Shown in pieces: positions 23,776 through 39,219 of a DNA stretch of 64,000 nucleotides. Position 1 is the first letter of the stretch. Each line of letters opens with the position of its first letter. This stretch comes from Apostichopus japonicus (taxonomy: Eukaryota; Echinodermata; Holothuroidea; Aspidochirotida; Stichopodidae), in assembly GCF_037975245.1 (NCBI RefSeq), contig NC_092564.1:3854984-3918983 (forward strand), given 5' to 3'. Below the pieces are notes generated by a model. That model searched no databases. It had not been told where the DNA came from and saw nothing but the letters and a program-made list of their open reading frames with translations. The position numbers and the translations under genes are program-made.

Positions 23776-25552
23776 ATGAAGCTTTTGACGCTTATTTTGG
23801 TTGTCTGCCTATCGCAAATAGGTTCCTCAGGTAGGCGCCTAACCAGCTTTCACGGTCTGAGGAGGGAAAATCCATTTATGTCCCCATTTTAAGAGTCATA
23901 AATTTCAGTTTAATTAACGCCTGTACTGATAACTTTTTAAGTCAATATGTAGGCTCCCCGAGTGTCGCAACTACCTTTTTCTTTGTAGTGGAGAAGGTAA
24001 TTAAGATGCTGCGTGGTCCAGGAGAGAGCTCTATTGTGAGGGGTGTCCCCACCTATTTGCGAGGGGTGTCCCCACCCCTTTGAAAGGTATAAGAAAGGAA
24101 GGAGCTTACATGCGAAACAGTTCGATATTTTGCCACTTTTGAGACAACGTTGAAATATTTTCGACTGCATACGTTGTACCGCATATACATGTTATAAGTT
24201 TATGCACTGTAGAAAGTCTGTGATATATCTGCCAGTGGGGAGTGTGGTTGGGGGGGGGGCTGAAGTAAACGTTGTTGAGACCATACTCTTCCCTCTGTCT
24301 CGATATGAAATTTTTATGGAGGCACTCATAGTGGCTTACATCCGTTCTAGGGAACAGTCCAAGAGGAGGGTTGGCTCTCCTCTTTGACAGATTTTTGTTT
24401 CCTTAAGGAGGCGTAAATGGTGCTATCATTTCCATTTGTAAAATCTACATTTTTGTAGTAACGATTGAAATTTTGCCAAATGTATACAACTTTACGTGCA
24501 TTTGTTTTTGAACGTTTCGTACCCGAAAATTGCATTATGTAGCGCTAATACATTGAATTATTTTATACTTTATAACAATATGTGAAAACACATTCGATAC
24601 AGTACCAGATGCGTGTCAAGTTTGCAACTGTACTACCGACAGTCGGGTTCTATGCGGCAGTTTGAACCTCCCTGACGTACCAAGAAACATACCTGTGAAG
24701 ACGACTTTCATGTGAGTGTTAACTTTACAATGCCATCCATCCATCCATCCATCCATCCATCCATCCATCCATCCATCCATCCATCCATCCATCCATCCAT
24801 CCATCCATCCATCCATCCATCCATCCATCCATCCATCCATCCATCCATCCATCCATCCATCCATCCATCCATCCATCCATCCATCCATCCATCCATCCAT
24901 CCATCCATCCATCCATCCATCCATCCATCCATCCATCCATCCATCCATCCATCCATCCATCCATCCATCCATCCATCCATCCATCCATCCATCCATCCAT
25001 CCATCCATCCATCCATCCATCCATCCATCCATCCATCCATCCATCCATCCATCCATCCATCCATCCATCCATCCATCCATCCATCCATCCATCCATCCAT
25101 CCATCCATCCATCCATCCATCCATCCATCCATCCATCCATCCATCCATCCATCCATCCATCCATCCATCCATCCATCCATCCATCCATCCATCCATCCAT
25201 CCATCCATCCATCCATCCATCCATCCATCCATCCATCCATCCATCCATCCATCCATCCATCCATCCATCCATCCATCCATCCATCCATCCATCCATCCAT
25301 CCATCCATCCATCCATCCATCCATCCATCCATCCATCCATCCATCCATCCATCCATCCATCCATCCATCCATCCATCCATCCATCCATCCATCCATCCAT
25401 CCATCCATCCATCCATCCATCCATCCATCTACCTGTACATATATACAAACACTGTAAAAACAAAACCGTTTTGGCTGTCTTTGGATGTACTAGCTTCACT
25501 CTGTAAAAGATTCTATACCTGATTTTCTACTCTGTTTTAGCAATGTATATAC

Positions 25553-25590
<38 letters not shown>

Positions 25591-26696
25591 TATTAGAGAA
25601 AACCAGAGAAATAAGATATGACTCATAATTGACAAATAAGGAGTAAGTTTTACAAAATATATTGGAATTTTCGGTCCCCCTGGGACCTTCGTCAGCAATA
25701 CTTGGCAGTCGAATGAGAAGTACAAAATGTGACACAATGAAAGTATGACAGTATACAGCAAAATACAGGAATTTGCTGTATTTCAAGACGATCAGTCTGT
25801 AGGAGAATCGTTTAAGGTACCCCCCATGCTAGCATTTCGTCAACCCCCCAACCTTAAATTTCTTCTCACTTCCTCCAGACTCCCCCGCTCAGTTTCCACC
25901 TCCGCAGGCAATTTTCCTTGCGGTAAACCTAGATGCCAAATATGCCCCCATATTACCCCAGGCACCGTGGTCAAGATTCCCAATGTTGACTTTAGTCTTA
26001 GACCCCCTTCCCTCTCTTGTGATTCTATTAATGTTATTTACATTTTCTATTGTGTACTTTGCAAAGAGGGCAATTATGTAGGTGAAACAGGCTCCCGATT
26101 CCGCTTACGTTTTAATAATCACAAAAAATCTATTCGTGATAATTTTGCAGGATTCCCAGTGTCCGAACATTTCAATCTTCATGGTCATTCTCTAAAAAAC
26201 CTAAAATGTATTTTAATTGCCTCGAACTTCAAATCAACTACTGAACGTAAACGTAAAGAAATCGATTGGATCTTTCGTATTAAGTCTCACATCACCGGCC
26301 TCAACAAAGACTTGGGACCCCTTAACAACTACCAGTTCTACAAGCATATGTAATCCGTTCTTTGCTCCTTAATCCGCTTCCTGTATAGTCATGGTTTATT
26401 TGGTTTTAATTCCATCATTGCAACTTACTCTTATCTAGCGTCATACTTTCATTGTGTCACATTTTGTACTTCTCATTCGACTGCCAAGTATTGCTGACGA
26501 AGGTCCCAGGGGGACCGAAAATTCCAATATATTTTGTAAAACTTACTCCTTATTTGTCAATTATGAGTCATATCTTATTTCTCTGGTTTTCTCTAATAAT
26601 ATTTTCTTTTGGAGTAAACGTGGATTTTCGTTATATTATATATATATATATATATATACATATATATGTATATATATATACATATATATGTATATA

Positions 26697-26792
<96 letters not shown>

Positions 26793-27060
26793 AAATGATT
26801 TTCGAGTTGGATGGCATCATGTTTGATCTCTAGAGTAGGGCAAAATATGTCACCAAAAACAGAACTAGTGTTGTTCGATATAGGAGACAAACGCCTACAG
26901 TGGAATTACGATCTTCCTTACCGGTTTCGAACCTCTGGACATACAATCAGCGTCGATAGCCTAGTGGTTAGGGTGTCCGCGTACAGAGCGGGAGGCCCGT
27001 GGTTCGAATCCCGGTTGAGGCTGAAAGTTTTTTCACTGTTCTTGATTTTCCAACTCATTA

Positions 27061-27097
<37 letters not shown>

Positions 27098-28099
27098 ATA
27101 CCTATACGGTAACTTACAGCATGTTGTTAATCACCATTTTCTGATGATCGCCGCGCGTGAAACTCGATTATATGTGCTGGAAGTTACCGTATAAGTATAC
27201 TCTATATTTTGCTATACTTCTATGAATTGAGCACTCTTGCAGCAGGAAGTGAACAATTGAATCTATATAATATATCATATATATAATGGTCCAATAAAAG
27301 AGGTTATTTTCATCTACCTTATTACGTAATTTCCATATTCCCGTGTTTGTATTAACTTATTCAGATTTCTTTTCAGATTTCTTGGCAACAACTCGATAGC
27401 AGACATTCACAGTGATGACTTTTGGAAATTAGTACATCTTAATGAACTGTGAGTAAATCACCGGTTTCTGAATGGAACCCAACCTGTTCTATGATCTTTA
27501 GAGCAACGTTGATGACTTAGATCAAGTTCATCGACAATTTGTATAGCCCTTGCTTATGTTCTTTCATATCAAATATATGAGATCACTAGGGTAACGATAT
27601 TGTCGTGTTAAGCCCCACCTACAAGTAGGCCTATTAACAATGAATCGAAGCAACACGACATGATGTAACTAGAGCACCGACGGTGCTAAACCCACAGGCA
27701 TCAACTGTGTGTATTTGTAATTTAAGCATACCGCACAGCCGCTTTCATGGTAAATATCAGATTAATGTGTTAAATCTGATGTCACGAGTTATGAACAAAG
27801 GTTTGCATTTATATGGCGCTTTTCATAGATCATGAAAAACTCAAGGTTATTAATATCCCCCGCCCACCCCCGCACCCAATATGGGAGAACGAACTAACAC
27901 GCTCTGAAAATATGAAGTGCACACCCAAACGAATGGCAAATAAGATACATCCCTATATAGCTAAGAACGACGTAACAATCAACTTATGATGTGTTATAAA
28001 GACCAATGAAGGGGTGCAGTGCTTACTCATCACGCGATAACTACCTCTTATTAATCATAATATATGCAAATGCGTGTATGTCCCTTCTGGTAAACGTTT

Positions 28100-28160
<61 letters not shown>

Positions 28161-28212
28161 TTACTCCTTATTTGTCAATTATGAGTCATATCTTATTTCT
28201 CTGGTTTTCTCT

Positions 28213-28285
<73 letters not shown>

Positions 28286-31200
28286 TCATATGCTACCAAA
28301 GGCATAACTACTTGGAAATGATTGTGTCCATAGTATCATAGAAGTGTGGACCATCATGTGTATTCACCGTATCGTTTGGTCTTCGAGTGTATACATTACA
28401 ATCCCTATGTAATACTTGCATTTCTACTGTTCCTTATAATGGACGCATATTTGTAGTGTGCACTCACATTATCTGCTTATGGACCTTTTTGTCTTTTCTA
28501 TAATCCCAGAGTGATAATGGTCAACCAGATCAAAACAATTTCGGCTCTGGCCTTTGGCAGTTTAATCCAGTTACAAAGGCTGTAAGTTTTTAATTTTTTT
28601 TATCATGTAAGTGTAAAACATGAGTGTCGCATTGCAAACGTCACCCTTTTTATCTATGCACAAAACATTTTTTCACAAATTTAGTAACCCGACTTCCAGT
28701 ACAGCAAACACTACCCAACTACGTGTACCAAATATTTAGTACACACATTGCGATGAATGTATATATGCATATACATGGTTTTGCTATATTATTATTTAAA
28801 TAACCTAATATGCTTACAAGGTTTCGATATATCACACAATTGATATCATTACTATAATTAGAAGCTGTCAATTTCATTTCGCGGTTTATCATTTACAAAC
28901 TTCTTGTTTCAGTTTATTGCAGAGTAATATGATACGTGAGCTACCGCATGAAGTCTTTTCAAACTTGACCAATCTAGAGGTTTTGTGAGTATTATGTAAA
29001 TGTTGCAGTCCATAACAAACCTCATCATCTATAAATGTTAGTTCGGAAGTAGACGCACCGTTCTTAATTTCAAATGTAAACCAATGTGTTGCCATTAAAA
29101 ATCGAAATTTGAGTCATACATGTAAACATGCTTTATTTCCTCTATATGATGTCGAATCGATTTGTTATTGAAATTGGGATATTTTTTATTGGAAATGTAC
29201 AGCGAGTTCTTCGTTGTCAGTCTTCACCAGACTGTTGTACATTTGATGTGTAAGGATTTCTTACTCTGTGGATAATGTGTACCTCAGAAAGAATTATGAA
29301 AAAATTTCCAACACAATATACTAACCAAGTTAAAATCTGCACGCTATCATTTCTCCCCTTAAACTTGACTAAGTCGTTCTTTAACCTGACTACATCATTC
29401 AACTATTTGCCACATAATTCTAATTCACTCTTTCAATAAAATGTCATGCATCTCCCAGTGCACAGTGCGCATCGTGAGTGACTTGACATGATCATTGATT
29501 ATAATGTGCAATGGGTGTACTGTTTAGCCTATTAATGACATACAGTAATATATATATATATATATTACTTATTAATTATTAATATAGCTTATTAGTGGTA
29601 GCAGTGTGTTTATACTGCTGTGAAATGTTTTTATCTTTAGAATCCATTGAGCATGCAACAGGAAGTGAAAAATTGATGTCATGTTGCATAAAATGGTTTA
29701 CTATTCTGTCTGAGTGAGCAACTGCAAGACTTGCAAATTCTTTCGTTCTTATTTTTGGAATATCTGACGGCTAATTTACACGGAGTCACTTTCATTTTGT
29801 TTAATGATAAGTTATTACGTACTAAATTGTTTCTTTTAATTGTACTAAACTGCAACTGATTCACTTCGAAACAAATGATTAAGTTGATATGTAATATATT
29901 AACTGTTGACTCATGAAAAGTTAAAATTTTCCCAGTTTCAACGATATTTCGACAACTTGATCCATCTTTGTATTGTTGTCGAATTGTCCAATTTATTCAG
30001 AGAATCATGACACAGGCCACAGTTATAGCTTATAGCTAGATCATTAGCACTTAACAGTTTCGTTATTTTACTTTCAAATAACCCGGGCAAGAATCCTTTC
30101 GATCCACCTGTATTCATTTCAACCGTTCCGTTGTTGTTTTCAGGTTCCTTAATAAAAACAATATAAAAACGCTTCCGCAAGACATATTTTGGAACTTACA
30201 CAAACTAACACAACTGTGAGTATTAGTAAGACTGTGATTATTAGTAAGATGTTAGTCATTTCAATCCAAGAAATAATGATATTATGTCGTCTCAGTAACA
30301 ATATTGTATTCCGGGATTTGCGTGACGTCCTTTTTTCCGTTTTCTAGCATCCGTACCATGCGAATAGGCCTATACTGTATGCAGTGTAGTCGTCGTACAC
30401 AATATAACACACATGAGAATACATTGTTATCTTATCGAATAGTCTTACGAATCGGCTCTCAATCGAACTCAAGAGAAACAAAAGAGAAAGCTGTGCATGA
30501 CATCACGTAAAATTCGACATTCGACATTCGTCCCAGGGGGACCAACAATTCCAATTTAATAATAAATATTTCTTACATTGTATTTTTAATTCAGATGGAG
30601 CAAAGGATTAGGCGTATGCCAAAATGATATGTATGTTATATTACGAGCTGTATATAGCTAATGCTATTGCCTTTGTCTGTTAAATCACGGTATTCATTTA
30701 TTTGTTATTTGTTAGCCTATCATTTGTTTTGATAAATTATTTCTCCAGGTATCTTTTCAACAATGATATCGATTCTCTTCCACGCGACGTATTTTGCAAC
30801 TTGAGTGCCTTAACCAATTTGTAAGTAAATTGATAACGTTCATATTGGAAACCGTCCAGTTCTATCTGATTACATCGTGCTGTTCCACTTTGCGGCAAAT
30901 ATTAACACAGGCATGTTAAATATTGCAAATAAACTTGGGTGCTGATATTTCAAAATCCGAAACAGATATTCAATGCTTGTAGTCATCCATGTTATACATT
31001 GTTTGTATAATAAGGCGCCAGATGATATTGTACTCCAAAAAAGATAATTAGAAAAAGGCAGAAAAATAAGATATGACTACTGTCAAATTATATTATTCCA
31101 ATAATCCATTTCGGTTGAAGAAATAACAAAATTGTGTTTTCATTTTCTCACGTCACCATGCAAAAGATTCTTGTTACGAATCTACAGTTTGTTTTTTAGT

Positions 31201-31731
31201 TGATGTATTATAATGTTATCGGACGCAAGTGGATTGGCACCAACAAAGAGCATGTAAACAATCATTGGTAATTTACTTTCTCTCCAGGTACCTGTTCAAC
31301 AACAAAATTTCAATCCTTCCAGAAGGTATTTTTCGAAACTTGACAAGTCTGACGAATCTGTAAGTTCAAATACGTCGAGCTAGTATACTATAATATGCTT
31401 ATAGAAGTAAAATTTTTATAATTCGCCATGTTACTTAAACGAAATTTGAAATGGAAAATGAAGGTAAAAAGAAAGTAATACATTATCTTAATATGCCTAA
31501 ACTGATATCGTGATACCAAAAAGAATTTAGCATGGTTGATTCCATCTTCAGTTAATAGTTTAAACGGATCTTAGATGAGATATATAATTAAAGCGAGCTT
31601 TGTATGAATTTAAAAACATAAAATAGCCTCAATGCGTCGCAAGTTACTGTTTGCATAATGTAAGCGAGTTGAACTTCATAACTAGCAGATATTGTATTAA
31701 AGTGGATATACAGCTAAACTGACTTTAAAAG

Positions 31732-31822
<91 letters not shown>

Positions 31823-34800
31823 AAAGACAGCTGAAGAACTCTAATTCAAATTAAGAATCCTCCAACCTTCATCTCACACAAATGGCATCATGTGTACCTC
31901 ATATATTTGTATGGATCAATCTACATTTTGTATATGTGTTGTTTTCCTAGATAAATTATTTACATGTGATGATAGAATACCGAAAACGTGAGGGATAACT
32001 TCTGGGCTTGGGTTTGTTTTGCTTGTGTCGCAGCTTTCGTTTTTGCGACTAAACATATAGTACAGTCAATAGACGCTGAGTAACCGCAATAATTACGAGA
32101 CTTGTTGTCAATGCCTTTCAAGTAAAAATCTTCGGAAACGGAGTTTTTATAGGCAATTGTCATGGGTTTCATGAACTTTCTTATATGCTTTCGCTTGCTC
32201 CCTGACGAACGTAAATTGCATTGTCAGAATGCGTGTGGAAATTTCAAACACTCACTAAAAAAAAAGTTAATATATTTTCTGACTATGATTTTGGATACTC
32301 TTTTTTTAGCTCTTTGATTTTAGACTAAGGTGGTTGATGACAGTACACTGTCAGTACTCGTCACTTTTCATCAAAAGAATTAGGCAGTGATACGTCATAA
32401 ATGTATTTTATAAAGTGCTATCACATGTAACACTGCCAACCTGCTTAAGAAGTGTTATAAGTGGTGTAATATGTTAGCAGTTTAAGTCTCTTCTTTCTTA
32501 ACCATTTGCTATTTCGTATTGATCAAATCATCCCTCAATTTAGCACTTTTGTGTTACAGTCCTATGACTAAACCTTCTTGCCAATATTTTTTCAGGTATT
32601 TAAACAACAACTTCATAACGACTCTTTCTGATGACATGTTTATTGATTTACATTCAATGTGCTTTATGTAAGTACAATGCACAGTCACTGCGGTTTCTGT
32701 TGGTAGCCTACAAATGCGAAGTAAGTATATCGTATGGAATGGTTTGATTTATGTCTTTCTCGATTTTTCTTTTTACGAACAATACACACGGATGAGTTAT
32801 CGGGGAAACCAATACCAAAGTTTTTTCCGCAACTTCAGTTTGTATCCTCATAACATACCAAGATTGAAACAATTTCAAATTAGCAATTATACTAAAAATA
32901 TAAGTTTACAATATGTATCTAGCAATGTCTCTCTCATGAATCAGTACCTGAGTAGTATCTTAAGTTATCCATGAGTAAACATCAAAAGGCTGAAAATATT
33001 GAAGATCCCGTAGCCTCTGTATGTCACTATGTACTTTCGTTAGTATACTGTACAAAAGACTATAACCATGTTATATACATGCTGGAAAATATTGTTGTGA
33101 ATCTAAATGATAAAAAAAAACAAAAAGTTGTAGCAAGAAATATGTTTTCATTGCTTTATTTAATATGATGGTTTCATCAACATGAAATTTTACGAATAAT
33201 TTGCCACTGAGTACGGAGTAATAGAGAAGAAATTAAACGTGTTAGAAGTACTTTTATTTCTCATATTTATCTTAATTAGTAATAAATTATGTACTCTACA
33301 TATTATCATATTGTTCCAGGTACTTACAAAACAACAAAATATCACGCCTTCCGAATAATATTTTTCGAAGCTTTTCCAGCGCAATTACGGTGTAAGTATA
33401 CAGTACTGCACATACATTTTCATGGAAAAATGTCCGTACACTTTTCAATCAAACTTCCTCTATTGTCTTTCAAATAATCGTTAAGCATCCCAATTATTTC
33501 CCCATCATAAATTAAGATCTCGGTGTTTTCACCTTGGTTCATCTGTGTGGTTTTTTTTTTTTTTTTAATGTTCGTTGTATTATTGTTACTTTTTCCATTA
33601 GCTTTATCTTCGATTATCCATTTCTTTACCAGTGACTTACGAGACAACGGCATCCACACTGTCTGCAAAGACTCCTTCCATGGGCTCGTAGTTAGGGCAA
33701 TGTTGTAAGTATCCCCGAGTCCGAATATCCGATTCCGGACCAAGTCCGAGTCCAATACTCTCCGATTCCTGGCCTGGCGAATGCTCAAAGTAAACTAAAA
33801 TATTCTCCAATATAAATAAGAAGAAAATAGCTCGTAAAGTGCTATGAATTTTGTAACCTGTCTTTAATGCAGTACCACCACAAAATAGAACGAAGTTTAT
33901 TTTCGGATGCCTATTCATAATTCTGGAGTGATGATTGATCGTTGCTATATAACCGGGTTGCCGTCAAACCTTATACCATTCCGACCAACTGACGAAATAC
34001 TATTAACACATCATGCATGTCCCATATTCTCCAGTTCAGTTAAACCGTATACAGAAAATTGAGTCTCACAAAGTTACAGTAATGTCGTATTTGCTTCATT
34101 GGAATTGAATTTCTGTGCCTAAATTCACCATGCCTCCAAGAATAGTAATAGCTGTGATGCTTTCAGATACGTGTTGATCACCTATAATGCTGTACTATGG
34201 TATCATCAGATAGCAATCATTAATTTAGTATATACTGCAGTTATTATACCAAGCAATTACCATTGGCAATATGTATAAGAATTCAATATGCACACAGCTA
34301 GTTCTTTTCGGATATAATTTGTCAGATTACGGGTAATAAAAGGAGACGGGCTTGCATGGACTCGAAGCCGATTCCAAGTCCAGTGCAGTCCGAGCCACGT
34401 GCGAGTCCAATGTAGAGTGGATTAGAGTCCAAGTCCAGACTCTGTAGGAAACGTTTACACAATATTGAAATGCTCAAATATGACAAACCAGTCGAAATTA
34501 TAACATTCGTTTGCTTCAACACTGATTAAGTATGTACTATGCTTATACATATATCGTGGACTATCAAATCTTCAATAAGTAATTCCCCTTTAATGTTCCT
34601 CAGATATCTGTCAGGGAACAGCCTGCAAGATCTTCCGCCAGATCTCTTTACAAAAGTAAAACTACAATTCGCACTGTAAGTAGATGAAATTCAGTTTCTT
34701 AATTTCACGTCCTCGCCTTCCTTCCAATCAAGCTATGCATATGTCTATACCTACAGTGGATTGTGCTCTGGGCTCTTCTGTCAGTAATTATGGTCATACT

Positions 34801-37800
34801 GAGACCGTGTTGTACTAAGCTATGTATCTTAAACCAAAGGCGAATTTATGATTTCAAATGACCATACAGGAACACAACTTTATCTTGAAGTATCATGTAA
34901 ATATTAAAACAGAACGCCACCATTCTACGTTTTAGTACATATCCATCCATTAACGTCATGTGACTACGGAATGGGCTCCTAATAGACGGTGCTGTAAGCG
35001 ATCTTGACCCGGGGGTGATTAAAGGTGAAGCTACGAAGCCGGTAAATAACGCAAACATTCGGTAATTCCAAATGAAGGGTAAATTGGTCCATTTGAATTC
35101 AGTTGATTTATTCTCTCTTGTATGACGCACTTCTCTCCTATTATTAATAACGAACCCCTTTTTCACATGATGGATTACGAACCCTTTGATCGATTATGAA
35201 TATTGGACCCTTTCTCCTATTATGAATAACGAACCCTTTTTTCCCATTATGAATTACGGGCCCTTCGCTCCATTATGAATAACGAACCTTTCTTCCTATT
35301 ATGAATAGCGAACCTTTTGGTCTATTATGGATTACGAACCCTTTGTTCTATTATGAATATCGTACCCTTTGTCCCATTATGAATAACGAACCTTTTTGTC
35401 CATTATGGATATCGAACCGTTTTGCCCATTATGAATATCGAACCTTTGTTTCCATTATGAATACCGGACCTTATGAATTATGATCCCTTTTTATTATAAA
35501 TAACGAACCTTTATTTCCATTATGAATAGCGAACCTTTTTATCGAAAAAAATGCACGATATGATAATGAACCTTATGAACAATGACCCTTATGAATAGCG
35601 GACCTTATGAATATCGGGCAGACCCCGTCGGAACATGTTACCTACTGTATGAATTTTACACGGACCTACGGTAGACCACAAATTAATTAAGTAGTACTAG
35701 TGTAGAGCAAATATAATATACCGCTGATGGCCGCCCATGACTATGGGATACATATGTCGCCGATTCCAGTGTTGAATTCAGTTGTTAACGTGCAAATTGG
35801 ACGAAAAAGAGTTTAAAGTAGCATAGTTGTATGGCGCACCACACGCAATAGGTTGCGTAGACTGAGCTGGATTTGTTTTTTTCTACAAAATATGTCATCC
35901 AAATCTTCTGCCCGACCCATCACATTAAACCAATCCAAAACTGACAATGTCACTGCACCGGACCTGCACTTCAAAATGACAAGTTATTGCTTCAGTTTGT
36001 TTTAATATGCTAGGTAGTGCATACTTTAAGTAAGGGAATCCCAAATATTATTATTAGGCCTACATAGCACCTTGCCTCAAAGACACAATCCGTAATGCAG
36101 CCAAGAAAATCTCTAAATAAGTAGCGCCGAATATGCGTATCGTCTAGAAACGAACACCCGTGTCTAAAATCTCTATAGGTCAGAAGAAAAAAACTTTTAA
36201 AACTTGTTTGTAATATTTGAGCGTGAGAACAAAAGAGTTGACACGCTCCCACGGGTGAATTACATCTGAGGAATATCTTTAAAACTTCAAGGGGGGGGGG
36301 GGAATAAGTTTAAACGCACAGGAAATGTGATTACCTCGTCAACTGATGAAACCCCGATTAAAAGTGTGAGCAAGAAGTAGCGAAGCGGCGTATCATTTGA
36401 TGGAAACCGGCCCGACATAAGGGTGAACATTTAAGAACTATAGCCACATGCCAACAGATGCAATCCCATTAATTCATATGTGTGAGCATGATGTAGCGAA
36501 GCCACATGCCAATTCAGTAATGTATATTCGTCACATTATTTTACGATTGCCTTTGAATGGTTGGGTTTGAACAATATACGACTTTCGTATGGAAGAATAT
36601 CAGTGAAATGCAATAAAATTGAACAGACATAACTGCCATTAAATGTCTAGCATAAACAGATAGCACACATTCTGCTGAAATCAATAGGAAGGTTAAATTT
36701 CAATGCAAGGACGATACATAGACAGCGGGCTCAGTGTTGAAATCAAAGAAGGGAAATACAGCATGAAATGTGTTGTATGTGTCTGAAATTGTCGCGGGAG
36801 AATGAGGCGATAACCTAGGGCTTAACTGGTGATTATAATTATTTATATTATGTTGTTTTTGTATTAGCTTTCCTTAACATGAATTACACGCGCACTCAAC
36901 GCAATCTAAGCCACACAATTCCCAAATTTCGCATTCTGTAGCCTGTTTCAATCATCATCATTTAACTTGCTTCTTCACAGAGACTTGTCTGATGCTAATA
37001 TCTCAGAGATATCACCTACAATGTTCCGAGCGAACCACACACAAACGTTGCAGGCTCTTTTCTTGCAAATGAATCACATAAAAACCATTCTTCAAGGGAC
37101 ATTTGACTATCTCGTGGACTTAGTCATGGTGTGAGTTTCACTTTGCAATTTCGTTCATACCACAGTTAAACGTATCTGCAAAAGTATGGGATAAAATGGG
37201 TTGAAGGCTGAATGACTCAAATTAATTACGCGGTAAAATTGCTTGAACTTTATTGCATCTTTCAGGTTAGAACCTGCACTCCGTAGAATTTGAATCGCGA
37301 AAATTCAAATTGTCAAATTTAGTAATAATTTGTGAATGCATCTAGCACTAGCACTGAGATTGCTGTTCCCATGAACATATTATAAACTAAAAAATGCATT
37401 TGGTTTGCTTCAAATCGTTTATCAACTGGAGAAAATAATACTTTTATAAACATATGTTGCATGTACTTAATATATTGGAATTTTGGTGCCCCTGGGACCT
37501 TCGTCAGCAATACTTGGCAATCGAATGAACAGTACAAAATTTAACACAATGAAAGTATGACTCTAGATAAGTGTAAGTTGCATTGATGGAATTAGAACCA
37601 ATTAAACTATGACTATACGGTAAGCGGATTAAGGAGCAAATAACGGATTACATATGTTTGTCGATTACATATGTCATATATATAAATATATGAGTGACAT
37701 ACATATTATATGACAGAAAATGCGTCTTAGATAAACTACACAATCATTGACTAGTCACATACACACGATACCTATCATCTTCATATGTGTTTCCTGTGTT

Positions 37801-39081
37801 CTCATATCTGGCAGGGTTGTTTACTTTATTTTTCTCATGCTCTCACAGCGTTTTGTCAAATAACTATATCCATGTAATAGATGACGGCGCATTCAATGGA
37901 CCAAATCTCGCATATATGTGAGTTTTTAAATTTATTATGGTAATTCATATATCATGAATATCTATTCTTTGCTTGGTGAAGACACTTAGGGACGTTATAG
38001 GATGTTTGCATTAACAACAGTATAGTACAATAATTTCGTAATGGAAGTATACTTTCTTTTACATTTTAATTACTTAGTGCGTACATTTAGCAGATTAGAT
38101 ATTATACAGAATGGGTGCTATGATTCGTAATTGCTGAAGATATTAAATGCGTGCTTACATATTGTTTAGTTGCACCTAATAACTTAATTTTTAAGTGCTG
38201 CTTTAAAAAAAATTGAATGAAATCGTATGTCGACATAGCATTGCTACATGAATAGTAACTCTTACAGTGTCTTTTATGAATGAATCCGCAATACAAGAAC
38301 AAAACAAATAATCTTTAGTTTTGTAATACGGTTCTCCTGCTGAATGTTTGTCTAACTGTCAACACTTGGGAACAATTTACAATTCAACTATTTGTTATGT
38401 CTTATTGTAATAATGGAATGCTATCGTTAACATGTTTCCGAACTTGATGTTTTATTATCTGTATGTATAAACAAGAGCACCGTCATACGACGTCACGAAA
38501 CATGCCTATTCCAACAGCTGCATCTAGAAACCACCATCCTAGCAAACATGTAACAAGTTTCATCAAATACTTCTTGTGATATCTTGGTACAAGATCATAT
38601 GTCATTTTATATTATTTAGTTGTTTGTAATATCTTTCCGAAGTTATTGTATTGTGGTTTACTTCATTGAAACAATAATCCAGCTATGCCTCAATAATTTG
38701 GATATTTAGCTTATATTGCGCGTGTCATAACTGCTTATGTGTACCTATGGGTGTATGTGAGGGTGCGTAATAGTACGCGTTTCGTTATTTATATACCCGT
38801 CTATATGAATTTCCTTCCGGCATAGTCTATCCTAAGATAAGAACTGTTTGTGCGTTCATTATCTTCTTCATTGTTCATAGTTATCTTCTTCATGGAACCC
38901 TGAGCATTCATATATGAAACTTCATGTGGAGTCACTAAGACATACATACGAATAAATCATATAAATTCTTTATATGCCAGATACTTGTTTGGAAATAACT
39001 TGACTGAAATATTAGACAACCCTTTCACGGGATCGAAGATTAAAGAGGTGTAAGTATACTGCGTATATAAATATATATATA

Positions 39082-39135
<54 letters not shown>

Positions 39136-39154
39136 AACGTATGTATATAATATA

Positions 39155-39219
<65 letters not shown>

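Larger units (their letters stand above)
25590..26601 (+). mobile_element. Penelope-like element, 5'-truncated, flanked by inverted terminal copies
   Basis: A GIY-YIG coding piece is bracketed by an inverted pair of about 160 bp (25590-25749 and 26440-26601) that looks identical by eye. The pair includes AACTTACTCCTTATTTGTCA and the hammerhead-like core. An upstream terminal repeat in inverted orientation is a known arrangement of Penelope-like elements. The reverse transcriptase part is absent. (AT)n runs flank both ends. It is inserted in intron 2 of the LRR receptor. Confidence 0.88.

Noticed and set aside
24616-25522. Long open frames of MDGW and PSIH repeats on both strands
   Set aside because: Direct translation of the (ATCC)n microsatellite in several frames; no gene signals.
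26951-27021. Possible functional tRNA gene
   Set aside because: A and B boxes are good, but the acceptor stem is imperfect, the anticodon loop is implausible, and a second copy with the same non-tRNA tail shows it is a SINE.
32766-32850. Possible extra LRR exon in the intron after 32667
   Set aside because: Faint LRR-like wording in shifted frames, but no acceptor and donor pair giving a 72-nt phase-2 exon.
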